A stretch of DNA of 64,000 nt, taken from the NCBI RefSeq assembly GCF_019331775.1, contig NZ_JAHBBD010000001.1, forward strand, positions 124,001 through 188,000, written 5' to 3'. The position numbers and the translations under genes are program-made. Source of the stretch: Bifidobacterium phasiani. Lineage in GTDB: Bacteria > Actinomycetota > Actinomycetes > Actinomycetales > Bifidobacteriaceae. Shown here in pieces: positions 45,752 through 54,408 of this stretch (within the stretch, counting starts at the first letter, position 1; the number at the start of each line of letters is the position of its first letter). The notes under the pieces are model-generated. The model had not been told where the DNA came from and did no database searches. It saw nothing but the letters and a program-made list of their open reading frames with translations.

Positions 45752-46930
45752 ATGACCTTCGATTTCGACGAACCCGTCGACCGGCGCGGCACCGGCGCGC
45801 TGAAGTGGGATGAGGCCGGCGACGCGCTGCCGATGTGGGTGGCCGACATGGACTTCCGCACCGCGCCGGCGATCCGCGAGGCGCTGCGCCGCCGGCTCGA
45901 CCACGGCGTGTTCGGCTATTCGGTCGTGCCCGACGCCTGGGCCGACGCGTACGCCGGCTGGTGGCGCGAGCGCCACGGCCTGGACATCGACCCGTCGTGG
46001 CTGACCTTCTGCACCGGCGTGGTGCCGGCGATCTCCAGCATCGTGCGCAAGCTGACCACCCCGGCGGAGAACGTGGTGATCATGACGCCGGTGTACAACA
46101 TCTTCTTCAATTCGATCCTGAACAACGGGCGCAACGTGCTTCAGGCCCCGCTCGCCTACCGCGACGGCGCGTACGAGATCGACTGGGTGGCGCTGGAGCG
46201 GGCGCTGGCCGACCCGCAGACCTCGCTGATGATCCTGTGCAACCCGCACAACCCCACCGGTCGCATCTGGGACCGCGCCACGCTCGCCCGCATCGGCGAG
46301 CTGTGCTGGGAGCACCACGTCGTGGTGGTCAGCGACGAGATCCACTGCGACCTGACCGACCCCGGCCACGAGTACGTGCCGTTCGCCTCGGCCGGCGAGC
46401 ACTGCCGCATGAACTCGGTGACCTGCCTGGCCCCGACCAAGACCTTCAACATGGCCGGCCTGCAGACCGCCGCGGTGATGACCCCGGATCCGACGCTACG
46501 CCACCGGGTCTGGCGCGGGCTGAACACCGACGAGGTCGCCGAGCCGAACGCGTTCGCCGTCGACGCCGCCATCGCCGCGTTCACGCAGGGCGCCGGATGG
46601 CTCGACGGGCTGCGCGGCTACCTCGCCGGCAACAAGCGGGTCGTGCGCGAGGCCATCGACGGGTACAACGCCACGGCCCCGGCCGACCGGCGGCTGACGC
46701 TGACCGCGTCCGACGCCACGTACCTGCTGTGGATCGACTGCTCGGCGATCAGCGACGACACCGACGAGCTGTGCGACCATCTGCTTGCCGACCAGCGGCT
46801 GATGCTCTCGCCCGGCGCGCAGTTCGGCGGCGACGGACGGCTGTTCGTGCGCATGAACGTGGCCACGCAGCGCGACCGCGTGCGCGAGGGCGTGCGCCGG
46901 CTGCTCGACGGCGTGCGCTCGTACCGCTGA
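45752..46930 (+). CDS. MalY/PatB-type PLP-dependent C-S lyase (cystathionine beta-lyase-like)
   Basis: 392 residues, fold type I. WVADMDFRTAPAIREAL, FCTGVVPAISSIV, NPHNPTGRIWDR (cofactor pocket), VVSDEIHCDL with the PLP-pyridine Asp, the Schiff-base Lys in CLAPTKTFNMAGLQ, and the late Arg near GRLFVRMNVA are all present. Such enzymes cleave cystathionine, cysteine or other S-conjugates to pyruvate, ammonia and a thiol. AAAGGAA is well placed. It is 46 bp after DUF3737 and before BrnQ. Confidence 0.92.
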   Translation: MTFDFDEPVDRRGTGALKWDEAGDALPMWVADMDFRTAPAIREALRRRLDHGVFGYSVVPDAWADAYAGWWRERHGLDIDPSWLTFCTGVVPAISSIVRKLTTPAENVVIMTPVYNIFFNSILNNGRNVLQAPLAYRDGAYEIDWVALERALADPQTSLMILCNPHNPTGRIWDRATLARIGELCWEHHVVVVSDEIHCDLTDPGHEYVPFASAGEHCRMNSVTCLAPTKTFNMAGLQTAAVMTPDPTLRHRVWRGLNTDEVAEPNAFAVDAAIAAFTQGAGWLDGLRGYLAGNKRVVREAIDGYNATAPADRRLTLTASDATYLLWIDCSAISDDTDELCDHLLADQRLMLSPGAQFGGDGRLFVRMNVATQRDRVREGVRRLLDGVRSYR

Positions 46931-46989
46931 GCGCGGACCGGACCGGCGGGCTCGGGTGTGCCTCGCCGGTTTACGCTACGGTAGGCGGT

Positions 46990-48399
46990 ATGAGCGAAGA
47001 GCAGGGAACCCGCCGGACCGTCCGAACCAGCCCCGATGCGGTCGTGCGCCGCGCCTTGGACGCGCGCGGCCGCATGGTCGTCACCGTCACGTTCTTCTCG
47101 ATGTTCTTCGGCGCGGGGAACCTCATCTTCCCGCCGTTCCTCGGCGCCCAGGCCGGCGCCGCCACCCCGCGGGCCGCGCTCGGGTTCATCGTCTCGGCGG
47201 TCGGCCTGCCGATCCTTGGCGTGCTGGCCGTCTGCGAGGCCGGCGGGTTCGAGCGCCTGGCCGGCCGGGTCTCGCCGCGCTTCGCGCTGGTGTTCGGCGT
47301 CGCCATCATCCTGACCATCGGGCCGTGCTTCGCGATCCCACGCACGGCCACCACCTCCTTCGAGATGGCCGTGCTGCCGTTCGCGCAGTCCGCCCCGACG
47401 TGGCTGACGCGGCTGCTGTACTCGCTGGCCTTCTTCGCCGCCTCGTATGCGGTGGCGCAGCACCCCGAACGGCTGTCGAAGGCCCTGGGCCGGTTCATGG
47501 GGCCGCTGCTCATCGCGCTGATCGCCGTGCTGTTCGCCGCCTGCCTGTTCGTGCCCCACGGCGGCTTCGCGGCGCCGTCCGGCGATTACGCCGACGGCCA
47601 GCTCGCCCGCGGGTTCCTGGACGGCTATCAGACGATGGACCTGCCGGCCGCGCTGTACTTCGGCATCGTGATCTCGGCGAACATCCGGCACATGGGCGTG
47701 GACGACGAGCCGGCGAACCGCCGCGAGACCGGGCTGGCCGGGCTGGGCACGGGCGTGCTGCTGGCCCTCGTCTACGGCGTGCTGTCGTTCGTCGGCATGG
47801 TCTCCGGCGCGATCGCCCCGGTCGATCCGGCCACGCAGAACGGCGCGACCGTGCTCACCCACCTGACCTCGGCCGCCTTCGGACCGTTCGGCACCGCGTT
47901 CATGGGCGTGGTGTTCGTCGTGGCCTGCTTCAACGTGTGCACCGGGCTGATCTCGACATGCGGCACCTACTTCCGGCAGCATTGGCCGACGGTCGCCGGC
48001 CGGCGCGTCGGCTACCGGACGTGGAGCGCGCTCTTCGCGCTCTTCAGCTTCGTGGTCTCCAACGCGGGGCTGAGCACGATCATCGCGGTGTCCGTGCCGG
48101 TGCTGTCGGCGCTGTACCCGATCGCCATCGTGCTGGTCGCGCTGGCGCTGACCCACCGGGTGTTCGCCGCGCGGGTGCCGCGCGTGTACTTCTGGACCGT
48201 GCTGCTGGTGGGCGCCGTCGGCGTGGTCGACTGCCTGGACAGCCTGGCCGCGCTGGCCGGATTCGCGATCCCCGGCGTGCGCGACGCGCTGGCGCTGCTG
48301 CCGCTGGCCGACGCCGAGCTGGGATGGCTGGCGCCCGCCGCGTTGGGCGTGGCGATCGGCGTCGCCGACAGCCTGCTGCGCCGGCGGGCGCGTCACTGA
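46990..48399 (+). CDS. brnQ: Branched-chain amino acid transporter, BrnQ/LIVCS family
   Basis: 469 residues with 12 membrane helices. FFSMFFGAGNLIFPPFLGAQAG and GPCFAIPRTATTSFEMAVLPF are the family signatures for sodium-coupled import of Leu, Ile and Val. The ribosome site (TAGGCGG) is weak. It follows the C-S lyase by 59 bp and probably ends this transcription unit. The last codons overlap tail to tail with the next minus-strand gene by 7 bp. Coupling to a C-S lyase suggests joint handling of amino acids, but this is inference. Confidence 0.93.
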   Translation: MSEEQGTRRTVRTSPDAVVRRALDARGRMVVTVTFFSMFFGAGNLIFPPFLGAQAGAATPRAALGFIVSAVGLPILGVLAVCEAGGFERLAGRVSPRFALVFGVAIILTIGPCFAIPRTATTSFEMAVLPFAQSAPTWLTRLLYSLAFFAASYAVAQHPERLSKALGRFMGPLLIALIAVLFAACLFVPHGGFAAPSGDYADGQLARGFLDGYQTMDLPAALYFGIVISANIRHMGVDDEPANRRETGLAGLGTGVLLALVYGVLSFVGMVSGAIAPVDPATQNGATVLTHLTSAAFGPFGTAFMGVVFVVACFNVCTGLISTCGTYFRQHWPTVAGRRVGYRTWSALFALFSFVVSNAGLSTIIAVSVPVLSALYPIAIVLVALALTHRVFAARVPRVYFWTVLLVGAVGVVDCLDSLAALAGFAIPGVRDALALLPLADAELGWLAPAALGVAIGVADSLLRRRARH

Positions 48400-49148
48400 G
48401 TCCCGGTCTCGTCGTCGGCGCCCAGGCCGGCCAGTTCGCCGCCCCAGGACCGCTGGAGCGCCTCCAGGCGGTCCTGCTCGCCCACCACGATCCACTTCGG
48501 GCCGGACAGCGTGGCCCATTCGGCGTCGGCGAGCTCGCCGGCGCGTTCGTCGAGCATCGAGGTCGCCTGCGCCTCCAGGGGCATCCGGTACAGCGGCAGC
48601 GCCGCGTCGTTGTCGAAGGTCGCGTACGCGACGCGGGAGGACGCGCACATGCGGATCGCGGTCACCCCCGGGTAGCCGGTGGACGAGATGCTCTGCCAGC
48701 CGTCCGCGCACCCGTCCGCCGACGTGGCGTCGATGCCCTGCTCCATCGCCGTCTGGTCGCCGATGGGCGCCTCGTCGCGGATCGGGGCCGCGATCAGCCC
48801 GTCGGGGAACATCGTGCCGACGGCGGCCGCCAGCCCGGTCAGCACCAGCGTGATCACAATGGCCAGGACGCCCCAGCGCGTCGAGCGGGTGTGGCGGTTG
48901 CGGTTGCGCGCGCGGACCCGGGCGATCACGACGAACACCGCCGTGACCGCCGAGCAGACCGCCGCGGCGACGTACACCGACGTGTCGTCGATGGCGGCCA
49001 GCCAGGGCGCGATCTGCGGGGCGAGCGCCCGGAACAGCGCGGCCGCGCCGGTCAGCGCCGCGCAGCCGCCGGCGACGGCGCATAGCACGCCCCACATGCC
49101 GGATGCCGAGAACATGCGCCCGTAATGCTCGTATCGGTGTTCGCCCAT
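48393..49148 (-). CDS. Uncharacterised membrane protein
   Basis: 251 residues, family not recognised. Three hydrophobic segments (about residues 17-40, 50-75 and 92-115) are followed by a ~130-residue extracytoplasmic region with two cysteines in ADGCADGW and IRMCASS, possibly a disulfide. A charged RARNRNRHTRSTRW loop lies between helices 2 and 3. AGAAGGGAA precedes the ATG. It is downstream of the deoxyribosyltransferase-like gene on the same strand and overlaps brnQ by 7 bp at the 3' ends. Confidence 0.75.
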   Translation of the reverse strand: MGEHRYEHYGRMFSASGMWGVLCAVAGGCAALTGAAALFRALAPQIAPWLAAIDDTSVYVAAAVCSAVTAVFVVIARVRARNRNRHTRSTRWGVLAIVITLVLTGLAAAVGTMFPDGLIAAPIRDEAPIGDQTAMEQGIDATSADGCADGWQSISSTGYPGVTAIRMCASSRVAYATFDNDAALPLYRMPLEAQATSMLDERAGELADAEWATLSGPKWIVVGEQDRLEALQRSWGGELAGLGADDETGTQ

Positions 49149-49204
49149 GGCGTTCCCTTCTCTCGGTGCGCCGCGGCCCCTCGCCCGTGCCGGCCGCGTC
49201 GTCG

Positions 49205-49624
49205 TCAGAACTGGTCGAGTTCGATGGCCTCGCAGGCGCCGGTGCGCAGGTAGCGGTCCAGCGCCTCGGGCGAGGCGAACAGCGCGGTGAGCGACTGGGC
49301 GATCATCAGGTTCACCCGGCCGCCCGGCCGCAGGCCCTCCAGGTAGCCGTACACCGGGATGCCGTGGGCGTAGGCGTAGCCGATCTCGTACATCGTGCCG
49401 GGGTCCTCGTCGACGAGGTTGGCGATCACCGCGGCGGAGGCGCGGATGCCGGCGATGTCGTCGCGGAAGCACCCCGCCGGGCCGACGACGGCGATGTCGC
49501 TGGCGAACCGGGGCTTGAACAGCGTCCTGCCGTTGGACTCGAGGACCTGTTCCATGCGTTCCATGCCGGCCACCTGCTCCGGCGTGAAGAACGGACCGGC
49601 GGCGTAGAAATCATAGTCAGCCAT
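49205..49624 (-). CDS. Nucleoside 2-deoxyribosyltransferase-like protein
   Basis: 139 residues. YDFYAAGPFFTPEQ forms the first strand and loop. ASAAVIANLVDEDPGTMYEIGYAYAHGIPVYGY contains the conserved Asp and the catalytic Glu of the NDT fold, and NLMIAQSLTALF closes it. NDT enzymes exchange bases between deoxynucleosides or hydrolyse dNMPs. The short length fits the PF05014 family. The ribosome site is weak (GAAGAT). Its upstream region contains the CCGGTTCAC repeats. Confidence 0.87.
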   Translation of the reverse strand: MADYDFYAAGPFFTPEQVAGMERMEQVLESNGRTLFKPRFASDIAVVGPAGCFRDDIAGIRASAAVIANLVDEDPGTMYEIGYAYAHGIPVYGYLEGLRPGGRVNLMIAQSLTALFASPEALDRYLRTGACEAIELDQF

Positions 49625-49700
49625 ATCTTCAATGTACTCCGCCGGATGTGGCGATTTGGCGTGGGGCGCGACGTCCCGTCCCCGGATCAGGATGCCGGCG

Positions 49701-49855
49701 CCGGTTCACGGGATTCCCCGGCGCGATCCCGTGAACCGGGCCCGTGTGCGTTCGCTCACGCGACGCCCGGTATCATGCGGTTTCGGCATCATGGTGGTGT
49801 ACGTTGTTGTTCGGTTCCGGTTCACAAGATCCGAACGCTCCGAAGCGTGAACCGG
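49701..49855. repeat. Two inverted-repeat pairs of CCGGTTCAC / GTGAACCGG
   Basis: CCGGTTCACGGGAT (49701-49714) pairs with ATCCCGTGAACCGG (49726-49739). CCGGTTCAC (49817-49825) pairs with GTGAACCGG (49847-49855). The same 9-mer thus occurs four times in the divergent promoter region of the deoxyribosyltransferase-like and AlkD-like genes. Confidence 0.8.
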
Positions 49856-49878
49856 CCGATCGACCAGAAAGGGGCGAC

Positions 49879-50598
49879 ATGGCGATCATCGACGACCTCA
49901 GGGCCATGCGCGACGACGGCTACCGCGCGTTCAACGCCGCACTGGTGCCGAACGTCGATCCGTCGACGATGCTCGGCGTGCGCGTGCCGAGGCTGCGCGC
50001 CTACGCCAAGGCGCTCGCGCGCCGCGACCGGGCCGGGGCGGAGGCGTTCATGGAGCGGCTGCCGCACGCCTGGTTCGAGGAGAACATGCTGCACGGCATC
50101 CTCATCGGCCTGATGGCGGCCGACCAGCCGCAGGCCCGCGCGATGCTGGACCGGTTCCTGCCCCATGTCGACAACTGGGCGGTCTGCGACGTGATCCGGG
50201 CCCGCGCGCTGATGGACGACCCGGAGGCGACCTGGCGGGCCATCACGGCGTGGGCCGCGAGTTCGCACCCGTACACCGTGCGCTTCGCCGTCGACGAACT
50301 GATGATCGACTATCTCGACGAGCGCTTCCGCCCCGGGCATCTGGCGTTCGTCGCCGGCATCGGCACCGGCGAGTACTACGTGGACATGGCGCGGGCGTGG
50401 TACTTCGCCACGGCGCTGACCAAGCAGTGGGACGCCGCCATCCGGGTCTTCGAGCCGGGCTCGCCGGTCGCCCTCGACGACTGGACGCGCAACAAGTCGA
50501 TCCGGAAGGCGCGGGAGTCGCGGCGCATCGACCCGGGGCGCAAGGCGCTGCTCGCCTCGCTGAGGCGGCCGGCCGGGCGCGTCAGCGGATCCGCTTGA
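49879..50598 (+). CDS. DNA alkylation repair protein, AlkD-like HEAT-repeat
   Basis: 239 residues, almost all helical. VRVPRLRAYAKALARR, the LPHAWFEENMLHGILIGL repeat, HVDNWAVCDVIRARAL with the conserved Asp-Asn-Trp, and DDWTRNKSIRKARESRRI near the C terminus match the AlkD/AlkC-like glycosylase family. This family excises alkylated purines by trapping the extrahelical base. The start follows AAAGGGG. The 3' end overlaps the converging ABC ATPase gene by 17 bp. Confidence 0.88.
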   Translation: MAIIDDLRAMRDDGYRAFNAALVPNVDPSTMLGVRVPRLRAYAKALARRDRAGAEAFMERLPHAWFEENMLHGILIGLMAADQPQARAMLDRFLPHVDNWAVCDVIRARALMDDPEATWRAITAWAASSHPYTVRFAVDELMIDYLDERFRPGHLAFVAGIGTGEYYVDMARAWYFATALTKQWDAAIRVFEPGSPVALDDWTRNKSIRKARESRRIDPGRKALLASLRRPAGRVSGSA

Positions 50599-51229
50599 TC
50601 CGGCCGCGGTTCAGCCGCAGCACCGTGTCGGCATGGGCGGCGAAGCGCTCCGAATGGGTCACGGCGATCACGCAGATGTCGCGTTTGTGCGCGTAGTCCG
50701 CCAGCAGGCCGGCGATCGACTCGGCGTTGTCGGCGTCGAGGCTGCCGGTCGGCTCGTCGGCCAGCAGCACCCGGGTGCCGGCGGCGAGCGCCCTGGCGAT
50801 GGCCACGCGCTGGCGCTGGCCGCCGGACAGGCGCAGCACGTTGCGCCGCATGTCGGCGTCGTCGAAGCCCAGCGAGGCGAGCAGTTCGACGGCGCGGCGC
50901 CGGTCGGCGACCAGGGCCACGTTCTCCAGGGCGTTGAGGTAGTCGATGAGGTTGAACTCCTGGAAGACGAACGAGACGTGGCGCCGGCGGTGCATGGACA
51001 GCCCGCCGGCGGTCAGCGGCTCGCCGTCGTAGACGACCTGGCCGGATCCGGGCAGGTCGAGGCCGCCGAGCAGCGAGAGCAGCGTGCTTTTGCCGGTGCC
51101 GGACGGCCCGACCACGGCGGTCATCAGGCCGGGTTCGAACCCGGCGCTGACGCCGCGCAGCACCGTGCGCTTGCGGCCGTGGCCGTCCTCGTAGGCGTAG
51201 CTGACATCGTTCAGCGCGATGATCGACAT
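50582..51229 (-). CDS. ABC transporter ATP-binding protein (MacB/LolD type)
   Basis: 215 residues. Walker A is VVGPSGTGKSTLL, the Q-loop VFQEFNLIDYLNALEN, the signature LSGGQRQRVAIARAL, Walker B VLLADEPTGSLD, and the switch His is in AVTHSERF. The type matches the FtsX-like permease encoded upstream. Together with the kinase and regulator further upstream it forms a four-gene set like those for resistance to antimicrobial peptides. AAGGAG precedes the ATG. Confidence 0.93.
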   Translation of the reverse strand: MSIIALNDVSYAYEDGHGRKRTVLRGVSAGFEPGLMTAVVGPSGTGKSTLLSLLGGLDLPGSGQVVYDGEPLTAGGLSMHRRRHVSFVFQEFNLIDYLNALENVALVADRRRAVELLASLGFDDADMRRNVLRLSGGQRQRVAIARALAAGTRVLLADEPTGSLDADNAESIAGLLADYAHKRDICVIAVTHSERFAAHADTVLRLNRGRIKRIR

Positions 51230-51452
51230 GGAAAGGCTCCTTCGGGTCTGCGGCGGGCCGTGCCGGCCGCCGTGCATGTCAGGCGGGCGGCGCGGCCCGC
51301 GGTGGGATGATCGGTTGGGTGGCGGGCCGCATGCGGGCGCCGGCGCGTGGGGGCGGGGCCGGCGCCCCGGACGGGACCGCCCGCCGGCATGCGATGTTTC
51401 GCGACCGGCGCCGGCGGATCCGAACCCGGGCGGGACCGCCCGGGGACGGCGG

Positions 51453-53006
51453 TCACGCCATCGAGGCGAGGATGTCCTTGGGGCGGCGGCGCATCAGGAC
51501 GATGCCCGCCAATCCGACCGAGACCACGACGAGCGCGAGCCCCAGGCCGAACAGCCAGGCGACGGTCCATCCGTCGATGGCGACGTGCAGGTCGGCCATG
51601 TCCGCGTTCGGCAGGAACACCGGCGACATGCCGTCGCCGCCGACCACGGCCATGCCGTCCTTGGACACGATGTCGCCGCCCGGATCGGAGACCGGCGCGC
51701 CGCCGGCGTCGGACAGGTCGAGCAGGCGGTCGCCGACGGCCTGGCCGATCAGCGCGCCGACCGGGATGCTCAGCGCGAACGCGACCACGGCCACCATCAG
51801 CGCCTCGACGAGGTACTGGCCGAGGATCGACCACCGGCTGAAGCCGAGCGAGAGCAGCACGCCGCTCTCGTGCATGCGCTCCTTGACGCGCGAGGCGAGC
51901 ACCAGGCACAGGATGACCGTGCCCGCGACCAGGGCGATGACCACCAGCGCGATGACCAGGCCGTCGAGGTTCTCCAGCGGCCCGGAGACCGCGTCGGCGT
52001 CCGAGGTGTCCTGGCTGACCGCGTAGTCGCCGCCGGCGAGCGCGTCGAGGCCCTGGACCTGACGGACGATGTCGGCGGTGCGCGCGGGGTCGTCCACGTA
52101 GAAGCTGATCTTCTCGAACCCCTCCTCGGCGGTGCCCTGCCGTGCGTGGTCGACCACGTCCATCGTGGTGAACATGGCGTTGGACATCGACCAGTTGCTG
52201 GTGAGCACGCTGGATTTCGCGGTGTCGTCGAACAGGCCGACGATGCGCACCGGGGTCCGGGTCCGCTCGACGGTGGTGCCGGACATGTTCGCGTGCACGG
52301 TGGCGCGGCGCAGCACGATGGTGTCGCCGATCCTCAGGCCGTTGAGCTCGGCGAGGCGGCGGCCGATCATCACGTCGCCGACGACGCCGTCGCCGTCCGC
52401 GGAATCCCCGCCGTTCCCGTCCTCGGAAGCCGCGCCCCGCGCCGCGTCGCCGTCCGGCACGGCGTCGGGGTCGATCACCGGGTCGCCCTCCGCGAGCCTG
52501 AGGTAGCCCTTGGCGAAGTTCGCGTCGAAGCGCGTGTCCGTGCCGCCGATCACGGTGACGGTGTTGCCGAAGTCGTCGGCCCGGAAGGCCTGCTCCATCG
52601 CCGCGTCGGTGCCGGCCGCGTCGTCGATCAGCGCGAGCATCGCGCCGTCGGCCGTCTCGGGCACGAGCACCTGCTCGGTGGTGGCGTCGCAGCCGCGGAT
52701 GCCGTCGACCTGCTCCATCACGGTGCGGCACAGCCCCGCGGTGATCGGCTTGCCGGCGAACACCTGCTTGCTGCCCATGCCCTCGATGTCCTGCATCGTC
52801 CAGTTCGCCGGGTCGTCCTCGTTCTGTTCGAGCGTGAACACGCCGCCGAGCGTCTGCCGGATGATGCGCTGGGCGTTCGATGCGGCGTCGCGCACCGCCA
52901 GTCCGGTCAATGTGGTGGTGGCGACGACGAGCAGGATGAGCAGCAGGCTGAGGGTCCTGCCGCGTTTGCGCCATACGTACCGCGCCGCCAACGTGATGCT
53001 TCGCAT
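51453..53006 (-). CDS. FtsX-like ABC transporter permease
   Basis: 517 residues. An N-terminal membrane helix (TLSLLLILLVVATTTLTGLAV) follows a YVWRKRGR entry. A ~330-residue extracytoplasmic domain comes next (MacB periplasmic-core type), containing an acidic Gly/Asp insertion near residues 160-200. Three C-terminal helices follow (LVIALVVIALVAGTVILCLV, the middle helix, and WLFGLGLALVVVSVGLAG), ending in RRRPKDILASMA. MacB-type pumps use mechanotransmission rather than a membrane channel. The long outer domain suggests substrate sensing. AGGAAGG lies slightly far (11 bp) from the ATG. It pairs with the downstream ATPase. Confidence 0.91.
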   Translation of the reverse strand: MRSITLAARYVWRKRGRTLSLLLILLVVATTTLTGLAVRDAASNAQRIIRQTLGGVFTLEQNEDDPANWTMQDIEGMGSKQVFAGKPITAGLCRTVMEQVDGIRGCDATTEQVLVPETADGAMLALIDDAAGTDAAMEQAFRADDFGNTVTVIGGTDTRFDANFAKGYLRLAEGDPVIDPDAVPDGDAARGAASEDGNGGDSADGDGVVGDVMIGRRLAELNGLRIGDTIVLRRATVHANMSGTTVERTRTPVRIVGLFDDTAKSSVLTSNWSMSNAMFTTMDVVDHARQGTAEEGFEKISFYVDDPARTADIVRQVQGLDALAGGDYAVSQDTSDADAVSGPLENLDGLVIALVVIALVAGTVILCLVLASRVKERMHESGVLLSLGFSRWSILGQYLVEALMVAVVAFALSIPVGALIGQAVGDRLLDLSDAGGAPVSDPGGDIVSKDGMAVVGGDGMSPVFLPNADMADLHVAIDGWTVAWLFGLGLALVVVSVGLAGIVLMRRRPKDILASMA

Positions 53007-53124
53007 ACCGGGGTCCGCCTTCCTGTGATGTCGGTGATGGTCGGCGGGGCCCGGCCCCGGGCGATTCGATCGGCCGCCGGCCGTGCCGGCGCCGACCGGG
53101 GCCGGGCGCCCCGCCATGGCCGAT

Positions 53125-54408
53125 TCAACAGGACGAGGGTGTGGCTTCGGTTTCGTTTCGGTGTGGTGTCGGTTTGGGTTCCGCCCCGCGCCGCCCCCGC
53201 CGCGTCGATGCGGCGGGGATGGCCACGGCGTAGCGGAACACGCCGTCGGCCATGGCGATCGACGGCGTCCAGCCCTGCGAGCGGAACACCGTGTGCGCGA
53301 TGTGGATGCCGAGCCCGGTGCCGCCGGTGGCGCTGCTGCGCGAGGCGTCGGGCCGGAAGAACGGCTCGCCGAGCCGTTCCAGGTCGTGCGGGTCGAGCTG
53401 CCGGGCCGGATTGGCGACGCTCAGCGTCAGCCCGCCGTCCCCGTCGCGGCCGGCGGCGACGTCGACCGTGCCGCCCGGCGTCGCGTAGGCCACCGCGTTG
53501 CCGATCACCGCGTCGAACGCCTTGTCCGGCAGGCCGGGCACGGCCAGGACCTCGATGGCGGGGTCCACGGCGCGGCGCACCGTGACGCCGCGCCGCCGGG
53601 CCGTCGCGCGATGGGCCTCCACGGCGTCGTCGAGCAGCGCGTCGAGGCGCCGCCACCGCCGCTCTCCGAGCTCGGACGCCTCCATGCGGGAGACCGCGAG
53701 GGTCTGCCCGACGATGCGCTGCATCCGCTCCACGCTCTCCAGCGCGCGCGGCAGCACCGCGTCGCGGTCCGCGTAGTCGCCGATGTTCAGCATCATGCCC
53801 TCGATCTGAGCGCGCAGCACGGCGACGGGCGTCTTCAGCTCGTGCGACGCGGCGGCGAAGAAGTCGCGCCGCTCGCGTTCCATCGCGCGCACGGTCCGCG
53901 TCTCCCGGGCCAGCTCGCCATTGGCCGCCTCGAGCCGGCCGTTCGCCGTGGCCAGCCGGCGGTTGGCCTGCTCCATCGGGCGGATGATCAGCCGGCTGCA
54001 CAGCCACGCCACCACGGCCGACAGCGCGACGATGACACCGACCATCGGCAGCAGCAGCGTGAGGAACGTGTGCTCGATGGCGGTGCGCTGGGCGGCGACG
54101 GTGATGCTCACCGACGCGTCGGGGTCGAGGCCGGAGGCGCCGGGCCCCGGGTCGACGAGCGTCAGCGTCGTCATGCCGTCCGCCCGCACGGCGCCGCCGA
54201 GGCCCTCCTGCGCGGCGATCACCGAGTCGAACCCGTACGGGAACGCCAGCGAGACGATGACGTAGATCAGCACGCCGCACAGGCTGAACGCGGCCAGCAG
54301 CCCCGCGAACAGCCGCACCGACAGGCGCCCGGCGGCGCGCCGCGCGGCCGCGAGGCACCGCGCCGGCAGCCGCGTCGGACGCGGTTCGGGCACGACGGGG
54401 TCAGCCAT
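53125..54408 (-). CDS. Sensor histidine kinase of an ABC-transporter-linked two-component system
   Basis: 427 residues. Two membrane helices (about 33-54 and 115-138) enclose a ~60-residue extracytoplasmic loop. A coiled HAMP-like linker precedes HisKA with His189 in FFAAASHELKTPVAVL. The ATPase domain is somewhat degenerate at the N-box (AVIGNAVAYATPG) but has GGTGLGIHIAHTVF. It starts inside the end of the response regulator (8-bp overlap) with GGAGG at good spacing. The order regulator, kinase, permease, ATPase suggests sensing of the transporter's substrate. Confidence 0.93.
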   Translation of the reverse strand: MADPVVPEPRPTRLPARCLAAARRAAGRLSVRLFAGLLAAFSLCGVLIYVIVSLAFPYGFDSVIAAQEGLGGAVRADGMTTLTLVDPGPGASGLDPDASVSITVAAQRTAIEHTFLTLLLPMVGVIVALSAVVAWLCSRLIIRPMEQANRRLATANGRLEAANGELARETRTVRAMERERRDFFAAASHELKTPVAVLRAQIEGMMLNIGDYADRDAVLPRALESVERMQRIVGQTLAVSRMEASELGERRWRRLDALLDDAVEAHRATARRRGVTVRRAVDPAIEVLAVPGLPDKAFDAVIGNAVAYATPGGTVDVAAGRDGDGGLTLSVANPARQLDPHDLERLGEPFFRPDASRSSATGGTGLGIHIAHTVFRSQGWTPSIAMADGVFRYAVAIPAASTRRGRRGAEPKPTPHRNETEATPSSC

